Assembly: GCA_902790375.1 (NCBI GenBank)
Contig: CADARY010000012.1
Coordinates: forward strand, 44,886 to 108,885
Length of the DNA stretch: 64,000 nt
Source: Oscillospiraceae bacterium
GTDB taxonomy: Bacteria; Bacillota; Clostridia; Oscillospirales; Oscillospiraceae
Reading direction: 5' to 3'
The notes under the pieces are model-generated. The model was not told where the DNA came from and searched no databases. It saw only the letters and a list, made by a program, of their open reading frames with translations. Shown one piece after another: positions 1 through 7,020 of the stretch; the first letter of the stretch is position 1, and each line of letters starts with the position of its first letter. The position numbers were made by a program, and so were the translations under genes.

Positions 1-12
1 ATTTTGATATCG

Positions 13-63
13 AAAAGCTATCAGACGAAGGTGAGCGTTTCATCTTTGTCCGGTAGCTTTTTT
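13..63 (+). terminator. Rho-independent terminator
   Basis: A two-part stem ends in a T-run. AAAAGCTA (13-20) pairs with TAGCTTTT (54-61), and inside it GACGAAG (24-30) pairs with CTTTGTC (44-50). It would end a transcript entering from the left edge. Confidence 0.6.
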
Positions 64-81
64 GCTTGAAAATGGTGGGAT

Positions 82-207
82 ATGGATAGCGCGACGCGGT
101 GGCTCTGGCAGGTCGCCGGAAGGAAAAAAGCTTGTGTGCTTGCGCTGACGCTGATCCAGGGCGCAAGCGGTGGCTTAGGCGTGCTCTACGCGCTGCCGCG
201 AAGAGAA
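82..207 (+). pseudogene. ABC exporter N-terminal remnant, copy A
   Basis: The frame encodes about 40 residues typical of the start of an ABC exporter (RWLWQVAGRKKA, then LTLIQGASGGLGVLYAL), where the first membrane helix would begin. It then runs into unrelated residues. The same segment, with a few substitutions, recurs at 1173-1298. Both copies lose similarity to each other at the same point, just after the bases CTGCCGCG. The first half of a transporter gene is therefore present without membrane core or ATPase domain. The open frame continues to 321, but the rest overlaps the next gene and looks accidental. Confidence 0.6.
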
Positions 208-235
208 GCGGCGCGGGGGTATTTGCACGGGAGAA

Positions 236-1180
236 ATGAAGATGTTCTCAACACAGGAAAGATACTGGAAAGTATGTCTCAGAAAAAGAAACGACGATGC
301 CGATTATTTTTGGAAAGATAAGAATGCCCAATTTTATACAATCAAAACCCCGGCCAGATACTGGATCGCAGATCCCTTTTTAATTACAAAAGACGGAAAA
401 GACTACCTCTTCGTAGAGGCATTTGACAGAATTACACATAAAGGTAAAATCGGGTATTATGATCTGTCAAAATCAAAAAATCCTCGCTTAAAGATCGTAA
501 TCAAGGAACCATATCATTTGTCTTTCCCCAATGTTTATCAAGAAAGAGGCAAGGTCTATTTAATACCGGAAAGTATTTGTAACCGTACGATTCAAAGATA
601 TTATTCCAAATCTTTTCCCGACGTGTGGGAGCTTGAAAAAATATTGGTTCCTGAAATATATGCAGTTGACAGCATTCTGCTGGAGAGTATGGATGGCGGC
701 AAGTTCTTAATGACATCTGTTTCTCCTGAATTCAGTCCGTGTCATGTAGACAATATTCTGTTCAGAACGGTAAACGAAGAAGTGGTCCTGGATTCCAGAC
801 AGATCGTTAAAAGCGGAGACTATGGGGTAAGGAACGGCGGAAGAATACTCCTTATAGACGGCAAGCAAATACGTATTGGACAAAACTGCACAAACAAAGA
901 ATACGGAAAAGGAATAGTTTTCTGGAAGATTAGCTCGATTCAACCCTATATGGAAGAAAAATATATGGAAATAGACGCCGCCACTGTTGACCATATCATA
1001 GATAAAGGGGTTCACGCACAGATTTATGGGGTCCATAGTTATTCAGTATCATCAAAGTTTGAAGCGATTGACTACTTTGTGGCGGGTAAAAAACCGATGT
1101 ATATAACGATACCGGAATTGATACATAGAAAGTATTCTTCTTTCAAGAGAATGCTCAGAAGAGGACATGCGCATGGATAA
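236..1180 (+). CDS. GINT1_N-like beta-propeller protein, putative glycan enzyme
   Basis: The 314-residue protein resembles the bacterial family related to the N-terminal domain of plant glucosamine inositolphosphorylceramide transferase 1. Visible motifs are WIADPF (43-48), HLSFP (94-98), the IPES turn (110-113) and AVDS (143-146), as in the repeated blades of that fold. Relatives occur in surface-glycan loci, but no catalytic residues can be named here. The gene is clearly richer in A and T than its neighbours and is bracketed by two ABC-exporter remnants, so it looks inserted. Either ATG 236 or ATG 242 can serve as start, behind GGGAG. Its stop overlaps the second remnant by eight bases. 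The family call is moderately secure, the activity is not. Confidence 0.65.
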   Translation: MKMFSTQERYWKVCLRKRNDDADYFWKDKNAQFYTIKTPARYWIADPFLITKDGKDYLFVEAFDRITHKGKIGYYDLSKSKNPRLKIVIKEPYHLSFPNVYQERGKVYLIPESICNRTIQRYYSKSFPDVWELEKILVPEIYAVDSILLESMDGGKFLMTSVSPEFSPCHVDNILFRTVNEEVVLDSRQIVKSGDYGVRNGGRILLIDGKQIRIGQNCTNKEYGKGIVFWKISSIQPYMEEKYMEIDAATVDHIIDKGVHAQIYGVHSYSVSSKFEAIDYFVAGKKPMYITIPELIHRKYSSFKRMLRRGHAHG

Positions 1181-1336
1181 CGCGGTGCGGTGGCTCTGGC
1201 GGGTCACCGGGAGAAAAAGGCTTATGTGTTTGCGCTGACACTGATCCAGGGCGCAAGCGGTGGCTTAGGCGTTCTCTACGCGCTGCCGCGCTTCACGGAG
1301 GCGGGCATGGAGGACGTGACAGAACAGAACGGATAG
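1173..1336 (+). pseudogene. ABC exporter remnant, copy B (frameshifted, internally deleted)
   Basis: Starting at ATG 1173, this copy matches the 82-207 segment closely, but a one-base loss in the A-run near 1218 shifts the frame and leads to an early stop. Read in the restored frame it gives LTLIQGASGGLGVLYALPR and then FTEAGMEDVTEQNG before a stop, which looks like an exporter start joined to an exporter end after deletion of the middle. It lies immediately upstream of the HPr-kinase-like gene, where an intact cassette would be expected to carry its transporter. Confidence 0.55.
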
Positions 1337-1351
1337 AAAGAGGAAAGACCT

Positions 1352-2269
1352 TTGCACGAATATTTCTTTGCAAACTACCGTCTCCTGACGGAAGACGGTA
1401 TTGCGAATCACGTATCAGCAAAACTGCTGGCGGAGTTTGCGGCCCCCATGCCCTACACCCACAGCTTCACCCTGCGCCTCGGCGACGCGAGGGAGCTGGA
1501 CGAGAGACGCGCATGGGCGCTGGGCTGTCCGACGGCGTATGAGACGGACCGCTTCACCATCCACGACACACCCGACGGCTGGGCCTTTGTCAACACCCCG
1601 GCGGACGAGCTTCGGCTTTCCGAGGACGCGCGGAATGTGGTGCTGTGTTCTTGCGATTATGGTGAGCTGACCGTCTATGTGACAGACAAGCCCTTCAATC
1701 TGGAATACAATGGACACCGTTATCAAAAGACCCCTGTTCCTTTGTTCAGCTCCATCCGCGCCGCCTGCGAAGCGGGCATGGTGACACGGGACGGGCTTCC
1801 GCTCCACGCCTCTCTTGTGGAGAAGGACGGCTTCGGCGTGGTCTTCCTGGGCCCCTCGGGCACGGGGAAATCCACCCAGGCAAAGCTGTGGGAGCAGTAC
1901 CTCGGCGCGGACTTCCTGATCGGCGACCGCCCCGGCCTGCGGAAGATCGACGGCCGGTGGTTCGGCTTCGGCATGCCCTGGGACGGCAAGGACGCGATCT
2001 ATCGCCAGGCTTCCGTCCCCCTGCGGGCGCTGGTGTGGCTCGAGCAGGCGAAGGAGAACCGCATCGCGCGCATGAGCACCATTGAGGCCATGGCCGTGAT
2101 GCTCAAGCAGGCGATGATGCCCGTATGGGACGATACGGCGATGGACGGCGCCGCGGCCCTGATGGGGGCGGTCGCGGAGGAACTGCCCATGTACCACCTG
2201 CGCTGCCTGCCAAACGAGGCGGCGGCGCGCCTGACATACGAAACGATATGCAAGGAGCAAACGCTATGA
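1352..2269 (+). CDS. HPr kinase/phosphorylase-related kinase
   Basis: A 305-residue protein with a P-loop GPSGTGKST at 167-175, preceded by LHAS (151-154) and followed by GDRP (191-194), the arrangement of HprK-type serine kinases. The usual N-terminal HprK domain is replaced by an unrelated segment of about 140 residues. Such HprK-related proteins accompany PqqD-like and nucleotidyltransferase proteins in peptide and exopolysaccharide loci. In the lasso peptide paeninodin, a relative phosphorylates the precursor. The start is TTG 1352 behind AGAGGAAAG. Its last codon overlaps the radical SAM start (ATGA), so the two are translationally coupled. The likely substrate is the small peptide encoded at 3611, which is an inference. 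Confidence 0.8.
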   Translation: MHEYFFANYRLLTEDGIANHVSAKLLAEFAAPMPYTHSFTLRLGDARELDERRAWALGCPTAYETDRFTIHDTPDGWAFVNTPADELRLSEDARNVVLCSCDYGELTVYVTDKPFNLEYNGHRYQKTPVPLFSSIRAACEAGMVTRDGLPLHASLVEKDGFGVVFLGPSGTGKSTQAKLWEQYLGADFLIGDRPGLRKIDGRWFGFGMPWDGKDAIYRQASVPLRALVWLEQAKENRIARMSTIEAMAVMLKQAMMPVWDDTAMDGAAALMGAVAEELPMYHLRCLPNEAAARLTYETICKEQTL

Positions 2270-3363
2270 ACACGATCAACTACGGCAAATTCTACAACGA
2301 GGCGAAGAAAAACGCCCGCGAGACCGACACGCCGATCAGCGGCGGCTTTGAGCTGACGCCGCTTTGCAACCTGGATTGCAAGATGTGCTACGTTCACCTG
2401 ACCGACCCAACGGTGAAGGAACGGATGCTATCGGGCGGCGAGTGGATCAGTCTCATGGAACAGGCGATCGCTCACGGCATGTTGACCGCCCTGCTGACCG
2501 GCGGCGAGGCCATGACCCACCCGGATTTCAAAAAAATCTACATGTACCTGATCGAGCAGGGCGTGTTTGTGGTGGTAAAGACCAACGGCATTCTGTTGAA
2601 CCGGGAAGCCATCATTCTTTTCACGGAGTACCCACCCTATGCCATCGACGTGTCCCTCTACGGCTGTGATGGGGAATCCTACAAAGCCGTCACCGGGCAT
2701 GACGTGTTTGATACGGTCACAACCAACATCCGCGCCGCCATTGAAGCGGGGCTGCATCTGCGCCTGAAGATTACGCCCAGCGCCTACATGCTGCCGTGGG
2801 TAGACAAAATCATGGAGTACGCCAAGACCTTCGGCGCGGACGACGTGAGCGTGAATACCTTGCTGACGGAGGCAAACCCGGACACCGGGCGCAGCATGGA
2901 GGATTTTGGACTGAGCCTGGAAGAAAACGCACACATCCACCGACAATATTACGACATGTTCCTACGGACTCTGAAAAGACAGGCGGAGGAAGAGGAGGAG
3001 CTGATGGGCGAGATCCCGGCAGACGAGCCCCACATCCTGCCCCGCGGCCTCTACTGCAACGGCGGCAGGACGGCCTTCGCCGTGAACTGGGACGGCACCA
3101 TGGTGCCCTGCCCGACTTTTCCACGGAACGTGATCTGCGCCGACGTGAAAAACAACGGCTTTGAAAAGGCGTGGCTGGAGGTCAATCAAGGCGTCAAGGA
3201 CTATACCGTGCCGGACGAGTGCCGCGTCTGCGCCTACAATAACAAATGCCACTACTGCCCGCCCCAGCACAAGAGAGTCGCCGCGAAGCATCTCTGCGTC
3301 GCGGAGTCCTGCGCCTGGCGCAAGATCCAGGCGGACATCGCGGAAGAGTACCGGGCGAAGTGA
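2266..3363 (+). CDS. Radical SAM/SPASM enzyme, putative peptide maturase
   Basis: 365 residues. The radical SAM cluster motif is C34-x3-C38-x2-C41 (CNLDCKMC), followed by the glycine motif LLTGGEAMTHPDF. The C-terminal SPASM region holds cysteines near 264, 282, 319, 322, 328, 331, 344 and 349, enough for auxiliary iron-sulfur clusters. SPASM enzymes with small peptide neighbours commonly install cross-links or epimerise residues in ribosomal peptides. RBS AAGGAG lies just before ATG 2266, which overlaps the kinase stop. Its position ahead of a 41-residue precursor and a PqqD-like protein supports a maturase role. The product chemistry cannot be read from sequence. Confidence 0.88.
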   Translation: MNTINYGKFYNEAKKNARETDTPISGGFELTPLCNLDCKMCYVHLTDPTVKERMLSGGEWISLMEQAIAHGMLTALLTGGEAMTHPDFKKIYMYLIEQGVFVVVKTNGILLNREAIILFTEYPPYAIDVSLYGCDGESYKAVTGHDVFDTVTTNIRAAIEAGLHLRLKITPSAYMLPWVDKIMEYAKTFGADDVSVNTLLTEANPDTGRSMEDFGLSLEENAHIHRQYYDMFLRTLKRQAEEEEELMGEIPADEPHILPRGLYCNGGRTAFAVNWDGTMVPCPTFPRNVICADVKNNGFEKAWLEVNQGVKDYTVPDECRVCAYNNKCHYCPPQHKRVAAKHLCVAESCAWRKIQADIAEEYRAK

Positions 3364-3600
3364 CGCGGCGACCCCCTCTCCGTCACTGCGTGACACCTCT
3401 CCCCCGAGACGCGCGTAGCGCTGGGGCGAGGCAAGGGGATTGCGTAAAAGCTGGCGCACAGCGCCTGAGACTTGGCTCGCCCCCGAGCGAATGCGAGAGG
3501 GGAGAGCTGGCGCGCAGCGCCTGAGAGGGGCATTCCATCGCTGTTTCCCGCCCTGCGGCGGTAAACATAGAAGCAAAGACCCGACTTTTGAAAGAAAGGA
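3364..3600 (+). repeat. Non-coding tract with internal repeats
   Basis: A 240-base spacer between the radical SAM gene and the peptide gene. It contains the palindrome GTCACTGCGTGAC inside CCTCTCC-rich flanks (about 3370-3400). A repeated unit, GAGAGCTGGCGC then CAGCGCCTGAGA, appears in similar form near 3448 and 3508. This has the look of a dispersed intergenic repeat of GC-rich Clostridia. No gene is supported here. Confidence 0.45.
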
Positions 3601-3610
3601 GGAGACCGAA

Positions 3611-3736
3611 ATGAAGAAGACCTACGAGTCCCCCGCAGTCACCAAGGTGGAGTTTGACGCCAGCGACCGTATTACGGCAAGTCCTTGTGCTGTTAACGGG
3701 ATGGCAGCTTCCACTGGCTGCACCGATTGGGAGTAA
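3611..3736 (+). CDS. 41-residue precursor-like peptide
   Basis: A strong RBS (AAAGGAGGAG) precedes ATG 3611. The product begins MKKTYESP and has a leader-like, charged first half (VEFDASDRITAS, about 13-24) and a short small-residue tail with two cysteines (C26, C37) ending TDWE. The YESP at 5-8 matches the YxxP motif that PqqD-like recognition domains bind in lasso peptide leaders. It sits among an HprK-like kinase, a SPASM enzyme, PqqD and a peptidase. Short peptides starting this way are frequent in Clostridia. I infer that it is the substrate of the cassette; length and position fit, but no family name can be given. Confidence 0.7.
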   Translation: MKKTYESPAVTKVEFDASDRITASPCAVNGMAASTGCTDWE

Positions 3737-3785
3737 TAATGCAGCAATGCTCCATTGACACAGATGACGGTTGATGGACCCACCC

Positions 3786-3820
3786 AAGCCTGCCGGGATT
3801 TGTAAATTCCGGCAGGCCTT
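3786..3820 (+). terminator. Hairpin after the peptide gene (attenuator-like)
   Basis: CCTGCCGG (3789-3796) pairs with CCGGCAGG (3809-3816) across a 12-base AT-rich loop. Only CTTCCC follows, so it is a weak terminator or an mRNA-stabilising hairpin. Such a hairpin would raise peptide mRNA over downstream enzyme mRNA. Confidence 0.45.
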
Positions 3821-3875
3821 CCCAAGTACACCGCCCGGGTTCGGGCGTAGAGATAGAGAGCATGGGAGGCCTGGA

Positions 3876-4970
3876 ATGAACATATTGTTCCTGTCGAACA
3901 TATTTGATTATCCGTTTTACGGGCCGTCTCACTGCATTCCGGAGATCGTCAGGGCGCAAGCCGAAGTCGATTCCGTGTTCTGGTACAATATTGTGCGGGG
4001 AGAAAAAGCGTGGAAGGCGTTGCCGTATTATCACGACTTATCCGAATATCCAAACCAATCCATTTCTGACCTGCCGGAGCCCTTCAACCACCCGGACGTC
4101 ATTGTCGCGGAGTCCAACTATCCGAAATTTGAATCCAGTCTCGGGCTGGAGCTGCTCGCGGGAGAGATACCGTATGTATACGTTACCAACGGATCGCTCA
4201 CAGCGCGGATGACCGAGTATATCAACGCGAATCGGAAGCGGGAGCGGGAGAAGATCCTGTTCGATCAGGCCTTTCTCCGCAAAGCGGCGGCGATCCAGTA
4301 TACAACCGAGCAGGAGTACAAAGCGTCAGGAGACGGCTGGAACGAAAGGCATGTCATTATTCCGAACGGCATCGCCATGCCTGAAAAGAGCAAAAGCGGC
4401 TTCCACGAAGGACGGATTCAGGGCTTGTTTATCGGAAGGCTGAACGCCTACCAGAAGGGCCTGGATCTTCTGATAGACGCCTGCGCGCTGATACGGGACG
4501 AATTGGTGAACGCGGGCTTCACGATCGCCATATACGGCCCTCACGAGCATTCTGACGAGCAGGCGTTAATGGAACAGGCGGCCTGCAAGGGTCTGGAGGG
4601 CATCGTACAGTTCCCCGGCCCCGTCTCCGGCGAGGAGAAGGAGCGGGTGCTTTTGGCGTCCGATGTTTTCGTGATGACCTCGCGCACCGAGGGCCAGCCT
4701 ATAGCACTGCTGGAGGCACTGTCCTACGGCCTTCCCTGCATCGTGACGACGGGCACCAATATGCGTGACGAGATCAACGCTTTTCATGCCGGATGGACGG
4801 CGGACAACACCCCGGAGGATATTGCCCGGGCGCTTGCGGAAATGCTGCGGGAGAAGGACACTCTGGCGGAGCTTTCCGGAAACGCCAGACGCCTTGCGAA
4901 GGAGTACGACTGGCATTCGATCGCGCAAAAGCAACATGAATTCTATTTGGAGATTGCAAACAGCAGGTAA
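3876..4970 (+). CDS. GT4-type glycosyltransferase
   Basis: 364 residues starting at ATG 3876 (MNILFLSN) after GGGAGG. An in-frame start upstream at 3771 would run through the hairpin and is rejected. The C-terminal half carries the GT-B signature of GT4 enzymes: IGRLNAYQKGLDLLIDA, then EGQPIALLEALSYGLPCIVT with the conserved E...E pair for nucleotide-sugar binding. No signal peptide, so it is cytoplasmic. Placed between the peptide gene and PqqD, it could glycosylate the peptide or belong to the polysaccharide pathway downstream. Acceptor and sugar are unknown. Confidence 0.85.
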   Translation: MNILFLSNIFDYPFYGPSHCIPEIVRAQAEVDSVFWYNIVRGEKAWKALPYYHDLSEYPNQSISDLPEPFNHPDVIVAESNYPKFESSLGLELLAGEIPYVYVTNGSLTARMTEYINANRKREREKILFDQAFLRKAAAIQYTTEQEYKASGDGWNERHVIIPNGIAMPEKSKSGFHEGRIQGLFIGRLNAYQKGLDLLIDACALIRDELVNAGFTIAIYGPHEHSDEQALMEQAACKGLEGIVQFPGPVSGEEKERVLLASDVFVMTSRTEGQPIALLEALSYGLPCIVTTGTNMRDEINAFHAGWTADNTPEDIARALAEMLREKDTLAELSGNARRLAKEYDWHSIAQKQHEFYLEIANSR

Positions 4971-5045
4971 AGCGGGGCGGACTTTGGACGAACCGGAGGC
5001 GCTGCCGGCTTGCTTTCATCTACACAAATAAAAGGAGCAAACAAC

Positions 5046-5312
5046 ATGAAGATCAAAGACGGATTCATTTTACGGAAGGTGCCGGGCATGAACCTTGTCA
5101 TGCCCACAGGGAAGAAGGTGAAGGAATTTAACGGCTCGCTGATCCTCAACGACACAGGCGCGTTTATTTTCGAGCGTCTGCAGAAGGGCAGCACCGCCGA
5201 TGAGACGGCGCAGGCGCTGACGCAGGAATATGACGTGGCGCTCGATACGGCCGGAGTCGATGTGCAGAACACCATCAACTCGCTGATCGAGGCGGGCGTG
5301 GCGGAAGCGTGA
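5046..5312 (+). CDS. PqqD-like peptide chaperone
   Basis: 88 residues from ATG 5046 behind AAAAGGAG. It has the PqqD layout: KIKDGFILRKVPGMNLVMP, the middle NDTGAFIFERLQKG and a C-terminal helix pair with TAQALTQEYDVA and INSLIEAGV. PqqD domains (RiPP recognition elements) bind leader peptides and present them to modifying enzymes. Here it would link the YxxP peptide at 3611 to the radical SAM enzyme. An in-frame start at 5010 adds 12 residues without an RBS and is less likely. Confidence 0.88.
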   Translation: MKIKDGFILRKVPGMNLVMPTGKKVKEFNGSLILNDTGAFIFERLQKGSTADETAQALTQEYDVALDTAGVDVQNTINSLIEAGVAEA

Positions 5313-5331
5313 CGCAGCGCGCGGGCGCGAT

Positions 5332-5808
5332 ATGGGATTCGAAGTGACAAAGCGCAGCGTCGCCGACTGGATCGCCCTGACGCAAAACCGGGAGCTCCGC
5401 ATCCCCCTGACCCTGCATACGACGAGCGGGAGCATGCTCCCGGCGATCCGCATGAACGTGGACACGGTCGTCGTCGTCCCCTGCGGGGCGGAGGACGTCC
5501 GACCCGGCGACATCGTGCTGATCCGCAAGCCTGATTCGCCCGCAGGCGTGCTGCTGCACCGCCTGGTGCGGATCAAAAACGGCAGACTTCTCACCCGCGG
5601 CGATAACATGCCCCATTCGGACGGGGAATCAGACGCGAACGACCTGCTCGGGCGCGCCGTCTCCGTCGCCGGGCCGGGAAAAAGCGTCGATTGCGACAGC
5701 CGCCTGCGGCGCTTGCAGGGCAGGCTGATCACCCACAGCTATCCGCTGCGGCGCGCCGCCGCGCTCGCGCTCGGGGTCTGCCGCAAGCTCGCCCGCGTGC
5801 TCTCGTAG
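5332..5808 (+). CDS. S24/S26-type serine peptidase (signal-peptidase-like)
   Basis: 158 residues. The nucleophile motif SGSMLPAI places Ser34. The second box is VLLHRLVR (H76) where the general base sits in S26B-type signal peptidases, followed by TRGDNMPHSD (90-97). There is no N-terminal membrane anchor, and the only hydrophobic stretch is short and near the C-terminus. Proteins of this kind recur beside HprK-like, PqqD and nucleotidyltransferase genes. A role in leader removal is plausible but inferred. It starts 20 bases after the PqqD stop. Confidence 0.8.
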   Translation: MGFEVTKRSVADWIALTQNRELRIPLTLHTTSGSMLPAIRMNVDTVVVVPCGAEDVRPGDIVLIRKPDSPAGVLLHRLVRIKNGRLLTRGDNMPHSDGESDANDLLGRAVSVAGPGKSVDCDSRLRRLQGRLITHSYPLRRAAALALGVCRKLARVLS

Positions 5809-5825
5809 GGGCTTGCGCCCCTGAC
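5805..5825 (+). repeat. GTAGGGGC-type palindromic repeat at a stop codon
   Basis: GTAGGGGC then GCCCCTGAC forms a small hairpin beginning inside the peptidase stop codon. It shares the GTAGGGGC core with the longer palindromes at 30659, 40579 and 49642. Confidence 0.4.
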
Positions 5826-5847
5826 AAAAAACCATCGGAGGTACCCA

Positions 5848-6942
5848 ATGGAAGCACAGGATTTGATATACCTCGTATCATGCGCCGTCAACGGCGTGAA
5901 GCCCGAAGCGGCGCGGGTCGCCGGGATGGATCTGGACGCGCTGTACAAGCTGGCTTCCAAGCACATGCTTACCGCTGCCGCAGCCCACGCGCTGGAACAG
6001 GCCGGAGTGCAGGACGCCCGTTTCGTCAAGGCAAAGGAGCATTCCGCATCGAAAAACGCCACGATGGACATGGAGATGGAGGCCGTCTTCTCTGAGCTTG
6101 ACGCGGCGGGCATCTGGCACATGCCGCTGAAGGGGATCGTATTACAGCATCTGTACCCCGTCTACGGCATGCGCGAAATGTCCGACCACGATATCCTGTT
6201 TGACGCCAAACGCGCCGACGACGTGAGGCGCATCATGGAAAGTCTCGGCTTCTGTGCAGAGGAACTCGGCCTCATCAATCATGATGTCTACCACAAAGAT
6301 CCGGTCAGCAATTTTGAGATGCATTGGGCATTGTTCGGCGCTAATGCTGACGAAAAGATGTGTGCGTATTACAAGGATGTGGAAAAAAAGCTGCTTGGAG
6401 ACGGCTATGAAAAGCATTTAAGCCCCGAGGACTTTTACATCTTCATGATCGCACATGAATATAAGCACTATACCCTCAGCGGCACAGGGCTGCGCTCTCT
6501 GCTGGATACCTATGTGTATTTGCAAAAGACATCCCTTGATATGCGCTTTGTGACGGCAGAGATGGAAAAGCTGGGTATCGCGGCGTTTGAAGCCACCAAC
6601 CGCTCCCTGGCACAGCATCTGTTTTCAGATGGGGCGCTGTCGGAAACGGAAGCGGATATGCTGGATTTTATGTTGGCTTCGGGCACATACGGGGCGATGA
6701 ATGTTGCAGTGCAAAAAAGACTGCGGGATTTTGGGGCTGGGAAGCTCCACTATGTTATCAACCGCTTTTTTGAGCCGCTTAGAAAAGGCAGCAGGAGCTA
6801 CCGAATTTTCTCTCAGCAATATCCGTTCTTCTATAAGCACAAAATCCTGCTTCCTTTCCTGCATCTTTATCTGATATACGTCTATCTGCGCAGTGGAAAG
6901 CTTAAGAGTGAGTTAACAGCGATAAAAAACGCAAAGCAGTAA
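5848..6942 (+). CDS. Nucleotidyltransferase family protein (NTP_transf_5 type)
   Basis: 364 residues. The family signature LKGIVLQHLYP (94-104) is followed by MREMSDHDILF with the acidic pair D113/D115, the metal ligands of this polymerase-beta-like fold. The rest is helical, including a HEYKHY segment. Family members sit in lasso peptide, thiopeptide-like and exopolysaccharide clusters, often with HprK-related and PqqD proteins, as here. A biochemical role is not established to my knowledge. ATG 5848 follows GGAGG. It is the last gene of the peptide cassette before the polysaccharide genes. Confidence 0.85.
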   Translation: MEAQDLIYLVSCAVNGVKPEAARVAGMDLDALYKLASKHMLTAAAAHALEQAGVQDARFVKAKEHSASKNATMDMEMEAVFSELDAAGIWHMPLKGIVLQHLYPVYGMREMSDHDILFDAKRADDVRRIMESLGFCAEELGLINHDVYHKDPVSNFEMHWALFGANADEKMCAYYKDVEKKLLGDGYEKHLSPEDFYIFMIAHEYKHYTLSGTGLRSLLDTYVYLQKTSLDMRFVTAEMEKLGIAAFEATNRSLAQHLFSDGALSETEADMLDFMLASGTYGAMNVAVQKRLRDFGAGKLHYVINRFFEPLRKGSRSYRIFSQQYPFFYKHKILLPFLHLYLIYVYLRSGKLKSELTAIKNAKQ

Positions 6943-7020
6943 TCACTTCGATCGGCCGTCAGCGCGGAGGAGTGCTGACAGCATATTTCTGTACCGCAGA
7001 TACAGGGAGTTGATCGGAAT

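Noticed and set aside
82-321. 79-codon frame starting in the first exporter remnant
   Set aside because: Only the first 40 residues match an exporter. The rest overlaps the next gene in another frame, so it is described as a pseudogene.
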